Shown: piece by piece, positions 17,286-25,781 of the stretch
How the letters are laid out: every line of letters starts with the position of its first letter
Position numbering within the stretch: position 1 is the stretch's first letter
NCBI RefSeq assembly: GCF_902381825.1
Contig: NZ_LR698973.1
Span: forward strand, 2,038,491 to 2,080,633
Reading direction: 5' to 3'
Source of the DNA: Pseudocoprococcus catus
GTDB lineage: Bacteria; Bacillota; Clostridia; Lachnospirales; Lachnospiraceae
DNA: 42,143 bases
Notes under the pieces: model-generated
Database searches by the model: none
Told to the model about the DNA's origin: nothing
The model's input: the letters and a program-made list of their open reading frames with translations, nothing else
Made by a program: the position numbers and the translations under genes

Positions 17286-17364
17286 ATTCGTATAATAAGT
17301 ATATTTAAAATTACTTATAGAATCTATTAGTAATACTTCTTACATGGCTTTTTGTTGAAAAAAA

Positions 17365-20340
17365 CTATTGATTGCCATTGAGATAAGTTTCAAATTCCTC
17401 CATCGTCATCTTGATCTGACGCGGTTTGGTGCCAATTTCAGGCCCAACAACACCGGCTTCACAGAGCTGGTCCATAATACGGGCAGCACGGTTAAAACCA
17501 ATCTTGTAGACACGCTGCAGCATGCCGATGGACGCCTTATCTTTTTCAATGATGAAACGGCCGGCTTCTTCAAAATAAACATCTTTGTCACTGCCTGATG
17601 CGCCGGAAGGACTGCTGATGGCAGCTGTCTCTATGCTCTTTTTAATCGTCTCACTGTATACAGGTTGACTGGTGAGATGGGCACGGATAAAATCAGTGAC
17701 ACGCGCAATCTCATTTTCAGAAACAAAGGCACCCTGAACGCGGACCGGTTTCTGCAGGCCCTGTGGATAGAACAGCATGTCTCCGTTTCCCAGCAGCTTC
17801 TCAGCACCGTTCATGTCAAGAATAGTGCGTGAATCGACACCGGAGGATACGGAGAAAGCGATACGTGACGGTACGTTGGCTTTGATCAGGCCGGTAATAA
17901 CATTGACAGATGGACGCTGTGTGGCAATAATCAGATGAATACCTGCTGCACGGGCCAGCTGGGCCAGTCGGCAGATGGCATCTTCAACTTCGGATTGAGC
18001 GACCATCATCAGGTCTGCCAGCTCGTCGATGATAATGATAATCTGCGGCATCTTCTTGTGCTGTTCACTTTCGTATGGGAGATTCTCCACACGGGCATTA
18101 TAACTCTTCAAGTCTTTGGCACCGATTTCGGCAAATTTATTGTAGCGGTCCATCATAGTATTTACTGCCCAGTTCAGGGAACCGGCGGCTTTCTTCGGAT
18201 CCGTAACAACAGGGATCAACAGATGCGGGAGACCGTTATAAACATTCAATTCCACCACTTTCGGGTCGATCATGATCATCTTGACCTCATTCGGATCAGC
18301 CCTGAAGAGAATGCTCATAATGATCGTATTGATACAGACGGATTTACCGGAACCCGTTGCACCAGCGATCAGCAAATGCGGCATCTTTTCAATATCAGCA
18401 ACAACCGTCTGGCCGCCGATATCTTTGCCCACGGCAAAAGCCAGTTTGGACTTTGCCTGCTTACACTTGTCGGACTCAAGAAGATCACGCAGATGCACCA
18501 TTTCCTTGTGGGTATTCGGAACTTCAATACCGACGGCTGCTTTGCCTGGGATTGGCGCCTCAATTCGGATATCTGCAACTGCCAGATTCAGCTTGATATC
18601 ATCAGACAGACTGACAATACGGCTGACTTTCACACCCTGATCCGGTTGGAGTTCATATCTGGTAACTGCCGGACCGCAGCTGACATTGGTTACCTGGACA
18701 CCTACACCAAAACTTTCAAATGTCTGCTGAAGCTTCAGCGCAGTCTGTTTCAGGGATGCGGCTGTCTGTTGATTGCCGCTGCCTTTTCCCTGATCAAGAA
18801 GATCCAGTGGCGGGAATTCGTATTTTTCAATCTCCTCTTCTACAATTTCAAGGGGTTCATCAGAACCGGAAGCTGTATCCTCTACAGTTCCTTTCGCAGT
18901 TGTATGATGCGAAGGGGATGAAGTGCGGGCGGCTGTCGGTGATACAGCTGTCTGCTGTTCGGCCTGTGCAGCCGGAGAAACGTCCTCAGGTTGCATGTCC
19001 GCCACTTCTGTATTGATGTTTCCTGTTGTTTCAGGAATCTCGGACAGAATCTTGGAGATATCGATAAATGTATCGTCTGTATTAACCGGTGTTTCCTCCG
19101 GCAATCCTTCTATTTCCAACTCCAGATCATCAGGAGACAAAATAGTTCTGGCAATGACCGGCTTGCCTTTTGGATTTTTGTCTTCGACAGTCTCAGTCTC
19201 CGGTTCTGATTCCGCTTCGGATGGGATATCCCGGCTCAGGTTGGACATGATATCTGATATGGAAGCAGAAGGTGCCTTTACAGAAGATTTGCCGGAAACA
19301 TGTCCGGTCATAAATTCAGGAATCTGAATATGCAACGGCTGGACAGACTGTCCCTGATCAAAACTGTCAAGGGACGGTTGTTTGGAATCGTCAGAAATGA
19401 CCGCTGTCTCAGCGGATGAAGCTGACTCTTCGGTATAAGTCTGCAAAACGGGTTCTGATGAAGATGCCGGTGCAGGATCCTTGGACTTGACATTTTCCTT
19501 TTTCCTTGACGGGATAATGATATTGGCTGCCTTTTTCTTAGGCTGTATGGAAACGGTTTCTTCATCAATATCTTCATATGCTTCATCCTCAGGCAGGCTG
19601 TCTTCTTCAGCTGCCTTCGCTTCCATACGGGCAAGACGTTCGCGGGCCTGTTTCTCACGCCATGCGTTGAAGTGCTGTCCCATATCGGTCATCATATGTC
19701 CGATTAAAGTGCCCAGGCGGATAAAAATCCGTTTGCCGGTAATCAATACACCGGAAACCAGCATCAGACATACAAGAATAACGGTAGATCCGGCACGTCC
19801 AAAGGCATTGAAAAGAACCCAGCTCAGACTGAACCCGATCAGACCGCCGCCGTTGTGAGCAGCAGCTGAATTGAGAAAACCATCCAGTACAGAGGCTGTG
19901 CCGTCAAAAGAACTATCAGCCAGTGCCATCAATGCCATGATCATAATCAGGAAAACAGTGGCTGCTGTCAATTTAATCCGTGCAAGACGACTGCCGCGGT
20001 TGGATATGTGAAAGGCGCTGCCGATAAAAAGAAGAAAAGGAAGCGCATAAGCAACAAATCCGAAAAGGCCAAAAAAGAGATAGGCTGCTTTGTCTCCGAC
20101 TCTTCCGCCAAGGCCAAACACGCTGAGTAAGATGAGAATTGAAACTGCAAGGATAATGATCAATTTGATCTCATCTCCCACAGGTTCTGTATATTCACTG
20201 ACTTGCATGCGCGATGCCTTTGTATTGGCAGATTTCCCGGATGTGTTCCGCTTCTTTCCGGCGGATGATTTCCTTGTTGTAGTTGTTTTTCTGGTCGATG
20301 CAGTACGGCGTTTGACTTCACTGCTCTGCTTTCCCGCCAT
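17365..20340 (-). CDS. ftsK: DNA translocase FtsK/SpoIIIE
   Basis: This 991-aa septal membrane ATPase pumps chromosome DNA through the closing septum. The N-terminus is highly basic (Lys/Arg/Ser/Thr, 1-45) and is followed by four to five membrane helices (about 57-205). A long acidic, Ser/Glu-rich linker of about 330 residues comes next. The motor has the alpha/beta core (ALKLQQTFESFGVGVQVTNVSCGPAVTRYELQP), Walker A GATGSGKSVCINTI, and Walker B IIIIIDELADLMMV. The C-terminal winged-helix gamma domain (SIGMLQRVYKIGFNRAARIMDQLCEAGVVG) reads polar DNA motifs. Whether it is the sporulation or the vegetative paralogue cannot be decided here. Confidence 0.96.
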   Translation of the reverse strand: MAGKQSSEVKRRTASTRKTTTTRKSSAGKKRNTSGKSANTKASRMQVSEYTEPVGDEIKLIIILAVSILILLSVFGLGGRVGDKAAYLFFGLFGFVAYALPFLLFIGSAFHISNRGSRLARIKLTAATVFLIMIMALMALADSSFDGTASVLDGFLNSAAAHNGGGLIGFSLSWVLFNAFGRAGSTVILVCLMLVSGVLITGKRIFIRLGTLIGHMMTDMGQHFNAWREKQARERLARMEAKAAEEDSLPEDEAYEDIDEETVSIQPKKKAANIIIPSRKKENVKSKDPAPASSSEPVLQTYTEESASSAETAVISDDSKQPSLDSFDQGQSVQPLHIQIPEFMTGHVSGKSSVKAPSASISDIMSNLSRDIPSEAESEPETETVEDKNPKGKPVIARTILSPDDLELEIEGLPEETPVNTDDTFIDISKILSEIPETTGNINTEVADMQPEDVSPAAQAEQQTAVSPTAARTSSPSHHTTAKGTVEDTASGSDEPLEIVEEEIEKYEFPPLDLLDQGKGSGNQQTAASLKQTALKLQQTFESFGVGVQVTNVSCGPAVTRYELQPDQGVKVSRIVSLSDDIKLNLAVADIRIEAPIPGKAAVGIEVPNTHKEMVHLRDLLESDKCKQAKSKLAFAVGKDIGGQTVVADIEKMPHLLIAGATGSGKSVCINTIIMSILFRADPNEVKMIMIDPKVVELNVYNGLPHLLIPVVTDPKKAAGSLNWAVNTMMDRYNKFAEIGAKDLKSYNARVENLPYESEQHKKMPQIIIIIDELADLMMVAQSEVEDAICRLAQLARAAGIHLIIATQRPSVNVITGLIKANVPSRIAFSVSSGVDSRTILDMNGAEKLLGNGDMLFYPQGLQKPVRVQGAFVSENEIARVTDFIRAHLTSQPVYSETIKKSIETAAISSPSGASGSDKDVYFEEAGRFIIEKDKASIGMLQRVYKIGFNRAARIMDQLCEAGVVGPEIGTKPRQIKMTMEEFETYLNGNQ

Positions 20341-20416
20341 CTAATCACTCCTTTATAAAATCAGTAAAAATAAATATTCAGTCAAATTGCAGTTTGAAAT
20401 AGTAATCTGGAAAATA

Positions 20417-20452
20417 AATGCGAAATATCAATGACCTTTGATATTCCGCATT
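20417..20452 (-). terminator. Terminator of uppP
   Basis: The 15-bp stem 20438-20452 / 20417-20431, with one mismatch, is followed on the minus strand by TTTATTTT. Confidence 0.75.
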
Positions 20453-20479
20453 ATCAGAATCTTATTATCTTAATGTAAA

Positions 20480-21358
20480 TCAGCCTTTTACGAAATAGGC
20501 AATAATGGCAATGATACCTACGACTGCACAGTAATAAGCAAAATACTGGAACTTATTGGAACGTACAATATAGATCATCAGCTTGATACATATGTAACCA
20601 ACAACACCGGCAACGATCATACCAATAAAATAGTAAGCAATTGAACCGCCGGCAACTGCAGCAGCATCAAAATGTCTCAGCTCCAGAATGTTGGCACCCA
20701 AAATTGCAGGAAGTGAAATCAGGAATGAATACTTAACAGCGTAAGCACGGTCGAAACCAAGCATCAGACAGGCTGTAATAGTTGTTCCGGAACGGGAAAG
20801 GCCAGGAAATGTTGCAAAACCCTGAGCAACACCAATAACAGCGGCGTTCGCATAAGTCGTCTTCTTCACTTTCTTATGGCCGCTTGGACGTGTGTCGGAA
20901 ATCAGAAGAAGAATGGCTGTGATCACAAGACAGATACCCGGAACAAGTAATGTCTGTGAAGCTCTTTCGATCAGAGAGCTGAAAGCCACACCCATAATGC
21001 CTGTTGGAATCGTCGTAATGAGAATCAGTACAACAAACTTCTTGTAAGCACTGTTGATCAGACGGCGATAAGCGGTATACTCTCCATTCTTCTTGTTGCT
21101 GATCCATGTCTTGAAATTGGCAATAATGTCAAATAACAATTGAAATGCGGCAACGATCAGATTGCATACATCCTTCCAGTAAACAATGCAGACGGCAACC
21201 AGTGTGCCAAGATGCAGCATTGTATCAAATAAAAGGCCTGTTTCTGTATTCACATTGAAAATAATCTTGAACAGAGCCAAATGTCCGGAACTGCTGACCG
21301 GAAGAAATTCGGTCGCACCCTGAATGATACCCATTAAAATTGACTGCAGTAAACTCAT
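20480..21358 (-). CDS. uppP: Undecaprenyl-diphosphatase (bacitracin resistance family)
   Basis: This 292-aa polytopic membrane protein dephosphorylates undecaprenyl pyrophosphate, recycling the lipid carrier of cell-wall synthesis. Both UppP signatures are present: the N-terminal GIIQGATEFLPVSSSGHLALF, with the catalytic Glu and Ser/His, and the second motif GVAQGFATFPGLSRSGTTITACLMLG. About eight helices are apparent. There is an SD (ggagga) before the ATG and terminators on both sides. It probably has its own transcript. Confidence 0.96.
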   Translation of the reverse strand: MSLLQSILMGIIQGATEFLPVSSSGHLALFKIIFNVNTETGLLFDTMLHLGTLVAVCIVYWKDVCNLIVAAFQLLFDIIANFKTWISNKKNGEYTAYRRLINSAYKKFVVLILITTIPTGIMGVAFSSLIERASQTLLVPGICLVITAILLLISDTRPSGHKKVKKTTYANAAVIGVAQGFATFPGLSRSGTTITACLMLGFDRAYAVKYSFLISLPAILGANILELRHFDAAAVAGGSIAYYFIGMIVAGVVGYICIKLMIYIVRSNKFQYFAYYCAVVGIIAIIAYFVKG

Positions 21359-21396
21359 ATAAAAATTCCTCCAAATTATTCATAGCGAAGTATCAT

Positions 21397-21435
21397 AAAA
21401 AAGAGGCTGCTGCCCGTTGTCTGCAACAACCTCTT
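21397..21435 (-). terminator. Terminator of the tepA-containing operon
   Basis: On the minus strand the stem AAGAGGTTGTTGC / GCAGCAGCCTCTT has two G-U wobbles and is followed by TTTTTT. The plus-strand RNA would carry C-A mismatches at those places, so it works best for the minus transcript. Confidence 0.8.
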
Positions 21436-21470
21436 ACACGCTATTTGCATTTTACTACATATTGAAAGCT

Positions 21471-22172
21471 TTAACAAGAGCGAATTTGAAATTCGTCAAT
21501 CATTTCGTTTAATTTGGCCAAGGCATCGCTGATTCCGCCAATGGCATCAATAAGGCCGCAGTCAACGGTTTCCTGACCGTCAAGAACGGTTCCGACATCT
21601 TTGGCCAGCTTGCTTGTATCAAGCATCAGCTTTTTCAGATGGCTTTTGGCGATACGGGAATTGGTGACAATAAAATTCAAAATGCGTTCCTGTATACGCT
21701 CGAAATATTCATATGTCTGTATCACACCAATAACCATGCCATTCATTCTGACAGGATGAATGATCATGGTTCCACTGGGTACGATGAAAGAATAGTCCGC
21801 TGAGACAGCCAGCGGAACCCCGATTGAGTGACTGCCGCCAAGTACAAGAGATACTGTCGGTTTGCTTATGGAGGCTATCATCTCGGCAATGGCAAGGCCG
21901 GCTTCCACATCTCCACCCATGGTGTTCAAAAGAACAAGGATGCCGTCGATGTCGCAGCTGTCTTCTGCCATAGCCAACTGTGGGAGAACGTGTTCGTACT
22001 TGGTGGTTTTGACATTTCCCGGAGATTGCTCATGACCTTCTACTTCACCAATAATGGATAACAGAAAGATGCGATGTTTGCCTGCATTGGCCTTTAAAAC
22101 AACCTGCCCGTATTCACGGATCTGTTCATCCTGGGTAGGTTTGTCAGATTCATTGGATTCATTTTCCTGCAT
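21471..22172 (-). CDS. TepA-type ClpP-fold serine protease
   Basis: This 233-aa protein is close to B. subtilis TepA, a ClpP-fold protein linked to protein export and signal-peptide degradation. Visible parts are ILVLLNTMGGDVEAGLAIAEMI, the nucleophile region LVLGGSHSIGVPLAVSADYSFIVPSGTMIIHPVRMNG (Ser in SHSIG, His in IIHP), and ETVDCGLIDAIGG. No signal peptide is seen. A good SD (aaggag) precedes the ATG. It is last in a cluster with a lysozyme-like protein, a cysteine hydrolase and a phosphatase-fold protein. In B. subtilis tepA sits next to spoIIIE; here uppP separates it from ftsK. Confidence 0.88.
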   Translation of the reverse strand: MQENESNESDKPTQDEQIREYGQVVLKANAGKHRIFLLSIIGEVEGHEQSPGNVKTTKYEHVLPQLAMAEDSCDIDGILVLLNTMGGDVEAGLAIAEMIASISKPTVSLVLGGSHSIGVPLAVSADYSFIVPSGTMIIHPVRMNGMVIGVIQTYEYFERIQERILNFIVTNSRIAKSHLKKLMLDTSKLAKDVGTVLDGQETVDCGLIDAIGGISDALAKLNEMIDEFQIRSC

Positions 22173-22217
22173 GATCGGATACTCCTTTTTTAGACAGTGT
22201 GTCCGATCATGGATATT

Positions 22218-23900
22218 TTATTCATTGATCTGTATTCTTGACGTATCGGCTGTTTCGCCGGATGCAGTGGTATCTTCTGTGTCTGATTCTGTTTCAGATG
22301 GCAGTGCTGAACCTGATGTAGCCGAGGAATTCTTTTGAATATAATCCGTTACAACAGAAGCAATGGTCCGATATGTACCGACGCGTCCGGTAGCTTCTGA
22401 ACGATAACCCAGGGTGTCCGCCAGTATATTCGTGGTGGCAACAATATATGTTCGTGCATCGTCCAGCTTGTGACCATCGATCATAATATCGGATAAACGG
22501 CTTCCGATGGCAGTTGAGGCATTAAAGGTATATGAAATACCTGAAACCTGAAGAAAACCGTCTGCATTTGGATAATTATTAAAGCTGTTCTCTAGGGCGG
22601 TCCTCAGATCGCCGCCGGTCATTTTACAGGTGACAAGGTATAACTGGTCGTCAAACAGGTTCCGGACCTGTCCTTTTGAAACAATACCATTGGCCAGTGT
22701 ACCGGAAATCGATTGATCCGGCATGAGTGCAACAACTGCGCCGTCCGATGCAGCTGCATCCAACATAGCGTCTGCGGTCAGGTTGCCGATGCCTGTTTCA
22801 GCTAAATGATAGGTCCGGACGTCGCTGTCAGTGGAGCCATCTTCTAATGTGTCGGCTGTTTCATCTGATGTGTCTGATTCTGTTTCAGCTGTGTCGGCAG
22901 CTGTATCGGTCGACAGAGTGATAGAACCTGCATGTTCAGAGGCATTGGTATCAGCTGAACGGACAACACTTGCCACCGCATCAGCTACAGACTGTTCTGC
23001 CGATAAGCTGCTGTAATCAGAAGATGTGTAGAACTGACTGTCAACAGAAACATCTGACCGGTTAATATCAAGGCTGGCGACACCGATTACATTGCCTTTT
23101 GTGCCGGCAGAAGTAATGACTGTACCGTTGTCTGCTGTATTGGCAAAAGCTTCTGAAGCGCCGCTTTCAATGACAATGCTGACACCATCTATTGCGGCAA
23201 GTGCATTCGTGATATCTTCGCTGCCTGTGTAGGTAAGAACGATCACTGCATCTGTCTTCCCGGACATCTGACTAAGGACATTCTTCACGGTTTCTACAGG
23301 GTCGGCCACTGTCAGACTGCTCTTTTGTGCCTGAGTCTGACTGAGACCGGTGGTTACACCGATCACACCGATACGAACACTGTTGATATTCAGAATCTTG
23401 TAGTTTTCAAAAACCGTACTGCCGTCGGCCTTGGTGATATTGGCTGCAAGAAATGGAAAACTGGCTTTGGATCGGAGAGATGAAAGGGTATCTGCACCAT
23501 AAACAAAATCCATTGGACCGGGTACCATTGCATCATATTGCATTGTATTCATCAAAGAAAGAATGGACTGGCCATTGTCCATTTCAGCGATAACACTGTC
23601 TCCAAGACAGTTGCCTGCATCAAGAAGCAGGACATGATCACCTTCGGAGGACAGCTTATGGCTGAGGGCAGCAACTTTTTCGTAACCGGCGTACTGCCCG
23701 TCTGAATAGGTGATCTGCCCCTGCATATCGCTTGTGTAAATAATCCTGAGGGTAGCATTTCTGTCCGGACGCAGGATCGTATGCGCAATCAAAGCAACAA
23801 GTATGATCCCAATAAGGACTATAATTATGTAGAAATGGCGTCTACTCAGGTGTTCAGTCTGTACAGTGTCCTGCTGGCTGTGTATGTTGTTTTTTTTCAT
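22218..23900 (-). CDS. Membrane-anchored 5'-nucleotidase-like protein lacking metal ligands
   Basis: The 560-aa protein has one N-terminal helix (HFYIIIVLIGIILVALIAHTI). A calcineurin-type phosphatase fold runs over about residues 50-290, and a 5'-nucleotidase C-terminal domain over about 365-525 (ALMPDQSISGTLANGIVSKGQV, TALENSFNNYPNADGFLQVSGISYTF). The standard metal motifs are altered. ND-x-HG reads SDMQG (residues 57-61), DAGD reads DAGN, and GNHEFD reads GPMDF (128-132). The later His motifs read TYTGSED and ESGASE. It therefore probably has the fold without the usual dinuclear metal centre. Two acidic Ser/Thr/Asp tracts (about 330-365 and the C-terminus) act as linkers. The SD (aaggag) overlaps the end of the upstream gene, 12 nt away. 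Confidence 0.85.
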   Translation of the reverse strand: MKKNNIHSQQDTVQTEHLSRRHFYIIIVLIGIILVALIAHTILRPDRNATLRIIYTSDMQGQITYSDGQYAGYEKVAALSHKLSSEGDHVLLLDAGNCLGDSVIAEMDNGQSILSLMNTMQYDAMVPGPMDFVYGADTLSSLRSKASFPFLAANITKADGSTVFENYKILNINSVRIGVIGVTTGLSQTQAQKSSLTVADPVETVKNVLSQMSGKTDAVIVLTYTGSEDITNALAAIDGVSIVIESGASEAFANTADNGTVITSAGTKGNVIGVASLDINRSDVSVDSQFYTSSDYSSLSAEQSVADAVASVVRSADTNASEHAGSITLSTDTAADTAETESDTSDETADTLEDGSTDSDVRTYHLAETGIGNLTADAMLDAAASDGAVVALMPDQSISGTLANGIVSKGQVRNLFDDQLYLVTCKMTGGDLRTALENSFNNYPNADGFLQVSGISYTFNASTAIGSRLSDIMIDGHKLDDARTYIVATTNILADTLGYRSEATGRVGTYRTIASVVTDYIQKNSSATSGSALPSETESDTEDTTASGETADTSRIQINE

Positions 23901-23912
23901 GAAAAAGGCTCC

Positions 23913-24446
23913 TTATTCTCCGACAATGGTAATCTGGCACATTTTCATGGCTTCAAGTGCATTCTTGTGGCTCTGAGGAGTCACGCCTGCACAGCAGGAA
24001 GCATCAACAATAATCTCTGTATCAGGAAGTGCAGTCTTAAGAAGAATAGCGTTGGAAATAACGCAGATATCAGTACAGAGACCGACAAGTTCAATCTGAT
24101 CGATAGGTGCCATACGTGCAATTCCGCTGACACATCCGGCAAGACTGGTTGATCCGAAGGTTGGTTTGTCAAAAATCAGGCAGTGATTCTTGAGTGCATA
24201 TTCATTCAGTTCAGGCTGCAGCTCCCAGCCTTCCGTGCCTCTGATACAATGTTCAACAGGCAGATTCTGACCTTCCTGAGTTTCAAGATAATTCTCTTCG
24301 TGCGTATCGCGTGTGAACATTACAGGTCCTTTGAATTCTGCGACCTTCTCTATGACTTTTGGAACAATCGCCTGTGCTTCTTTTGTTCCAAGGGAACCAT
24401 CAATAAAATCTTTCTGCATATCAACAACAACAAGGTATTTACTCAT
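23913..24446 (-). CDS. Isochorismatase-fold cysteine hydrolase, probably nicotinamidase
   Basis: This 177-aa cytoplasmic hydrolase has the catalytic triad of the family. The Asp is in VVDMQKDFIDGSL, the Lys/Arg-region is around HCIRGTEGWELQPEL, and the Cys is in LVGLCTDICVISNA. The metal-site TRDTHEENYL is also present. This matches the PncA-like group, which makes nicotinate from nicotinamide for NAD salvage; relatives act on other amides, so specificity is inferred. ATG 24446 has an SD (aaggaag) at 11 nt; the longer frame to 24536 overlaps the upstream gene and is less likely. Confidence 0.82.
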   Translation of the reverse strand: MSKYLVVVDMQKDFIDGSLGTKEAQAIVPKVIEKVAEFKGPVMFTRDTHEENYLETQEGQNLPVEHCIRGTEGWELQPELNEYALKNHCLIFDKPTFGSTSLAGCVSGIARMAPIDQIELVGLCTDICVISNAILLKTALPDTEIIVDASCCAGVTPQSHKNALEAMKMCQITIVGE

Positions 24447-24474
24447 ATTAAAATCTTCCTTTCCATTTCTCTGC

Positions 24475-25089
24475 TTACTTATAATAGCGAAGTACATGCT
24501 CCGGATAAGTCGTATCGCCATAGGTTTCCCAGCCAAGCTGCTCTTTCATCATGTCAGAGAAAGCCTGGGCATTGGCTTCCGTATAGCCGCCGTCACGTTT
24601 GATGGCCCATTCAATATAGTTATGTCCGAAGTTGTAGCCCTGCAGCGCCAACCGGAGTCTGCGTATATCTCCAGGGCCTTTACATCCGGCAAGTTCAAGG
24701 CAGTCTGCAAAATAGTGAATACCGGTTTTGATAGAATATTCAGGATCCTGGATATTGCCGGGCGTCTGATCATATTCTGTATTGTAGTAGCATTCGGAAC
24801 ACTGCATAACATCTGCGCCAAGGCCGCTGCTCTCCTGCTGCATCAATGCTTCGATGACTGGGACATAGGATTCAATGCCGTATTCTTTGGCATATTGTTG
24901 AATCAGGGGCTCATAATTCAGAACAGCATCGTCTACGCTGGCAGTGCCGGGAGTGTCAAAATTACGAAACCACGTAAAATTGCCAAAGCCTCTTGACCAG
25001 CCGTAACCACCGATAAGCGCCAAAATGGTGCAGCCAACAATGATAATAATATCTCTGCGGCGGTTCGCCATTATCTTTTGTCTATTCAT
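24475..25089 (-). CDS. Lysozyme-like (CwlT N-domain type) muramidase, membrane anchored
   Basis: This 204-aa protein has a basic N-terminus and one helix (DIIIIVGCTILALIGGYGW), with the rest outside. The domain resembles the lysozyme_like family found in CwlT and Tn916-type cell-wall hydrolases. It begins at YEPLIQQYAKEYGIESYVPVIEALMQQESSGLG, where the Glu of QQESSG is the likely catalytic acid. SIKTGIHYFADCLELAGC and LALQGYNFGHNYIEWA follow. It probably cuts peptidoglycan glycan strands. No peptidase domain is attached. SD aggagt precedes the ATG. It leads a four-gene cluster ending in tepA. Confidence 0.85.
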   Translation of the reverse strand: MNRQKIMANRRRDIIIIVGCTILALIGGYGWSRGFGNFTWFRNFDTPGTASVDDAVLNYEPLIQQYAKEYGIESYVPVIEALMQQESSGLGADVMQCSECYYNTEYDQTPGNIQDPEYSIKTGIHYFADCLELAGCKGPGDIRRLRLALQGYNFGHNYIEWAIKRDGGYTEANAQAFSDMMKEQLGWETYGDTTYPEHVLRYYK

Positions 25090-25113
25090 ATTTTTACTCC
25101 TGTATTTTTTTAC

Positions 25114-25142
25114 ATTCTACCACATCAGAATCTATTTGTCAT
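25114..25142 (-). promoter_or_regulatory. Promoter of the lysozyme-like to tepA operon
   Basis: On the minus strand ATGACA (25142-25137), a 17-bp spacer and TAGAAT (25119-25114) lie 25 nt before the first gene. It is back-to-back with the que promoter. Confidence 0.5.
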
Positions 25143-25164
25143 CCGCAAAAAAAGCTGAAACTAC

Positions 25165-25193
25165 TTGACACTGTGAATGTCCAATGCTATAAC
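25165..25193 (+). promoter_or_regulatory. Promoter of the que operon
   Basis: Consensus TTGACA (25165-25170), a 17-bp spacer and TATAAC (25188-25193) with an upstream TG predict a start at about 25200, right at the riboswitch 5' end. Confidence 0.85.
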
Positions 25194-25198
25194 AATAA

Positions 25199-25285
25199 AA
25201 GACAGTTCGATTGCACCATCCTGTCTATAAACAAAACCAGGGCTATGAAACCGGAACATCAGGGACATAGCATTGCTGTGTCCCT
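25199..25285 (+). promoter_or_regulatory. PreQ1-I riboswitch with expression platform
   Basis: The aptamer at 25199-25238 has stem P1 AGACAG / CTGTCT and a loop with GTTCGATTGCACC. An A-rich tail TATAAACAAAACCA follows. This fits the preQ1-I layout seen ahead of the B. subtilis queC operon. An 11-bp terminator follows. GCTATG (25242-25247), just after the aptamer, is the exact complement of CATAGC in the 5' arm of that terminator (25266-25271), giving a competing antiterminator. The expected behaviour is that bound preQ1 causes termination and shuts off queD-queE-folE-queC-queF. Confidence 0.92.
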
Positions 25286-25288
25286 TTT
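25261..25288 (+). terminator. Riboswitch-controlled terminator
   Basis: The 11-bp stem AGGGACATAGC / GCTGTGTCCCT, with one G-U pair and loop ATT, is followed by TTT and AT-rich sequence. Confidence 0.9.
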
Positions 25289-25358
25289 ATTATTGTATAG
25301 GAAACACATTGGGTAATCCGTATATAAGTGATCAATAAATCAGGAAGGTACTATAATC

Positions 25359-25778
25359 ATGTATTATTTAAAGACTGAACATAGTTTTGATTCTGCACAT
25401 TTTTTGGCAGGTTATGAGGGTAAATGCCGCAATATTCACGGCCATGAATGGCGTGTTGTGATTGAGATCTGCCGCCCGGATCTGGATGAAGAAGGCCAGA
25501 CAAGGGATATGATGTTTGATTTCGGTCAGTTAAAAAAGGATGTCAAGCGTGAAGTGGATGCCATGGACCACGCGTTGATCATTGAAAAAGGCAGTCTGAT
25601 GCCTGCGACTATGGCAGCACTGCAGGCGGAGAATTTCAGGATTATTGAGATTCCATACCGATCGACAGCAGAAAGACTGGCTTATTATTTTTATGAGAGA
25701 CTGACGGCATGCGGTTATCATGTTCATCGCTCGACAGTGTATGAGACCCCGAATAACTGCGCGTCATATGAGGAATAA
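25359..25778 (+). CDS. queD: 6-carboxy-5,6,7,8-tetrahydropterin synthase
   Basis: This 139-aa enzyme converts dihydroneopterin triphosphate to 6-carboxytetrahydropterin, the second step to queuosine. Zinc histidines are visible in SFDSAHFLAGYEGKCRNIHGHEWRV, with the catalytic Cys in GKC. MDHALI and the C-terminal VYETPNNCASYEE follow. The SD aggaagg is 10 nt before the ATG. It is the first gene after the preQ1 riboswitch, and the gap to queE is only 3 nt. Confidence 0.96.
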   Translation: MYYLKTEHSFDSAHFLAGYEGKCRNIHGHEWRVVIEICRPDLDEEGQTRDMMFDFGQLKKDVKREVDAMDHALIIEKGSLMPATMAALQAENFRIIEIPYRSTAERLAYYFYERLTACGYHVHRSTVYETPNNCASYEE

Positions 25779-25781
25779 GAG

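Noticed and set aside
17191..17364. ZTP (pfl) or THF riboswitch ahead of fhs
   Set aside because: The conserved CCGCCUGGG-type segment of the ZTP motif and the conserved THF core are both absent.
17935..18921. Open frame of 328 codons on the plus strand
   Set aside because: It is antisense to the ftsK motor and linker. There is no SD or recognisable domain.
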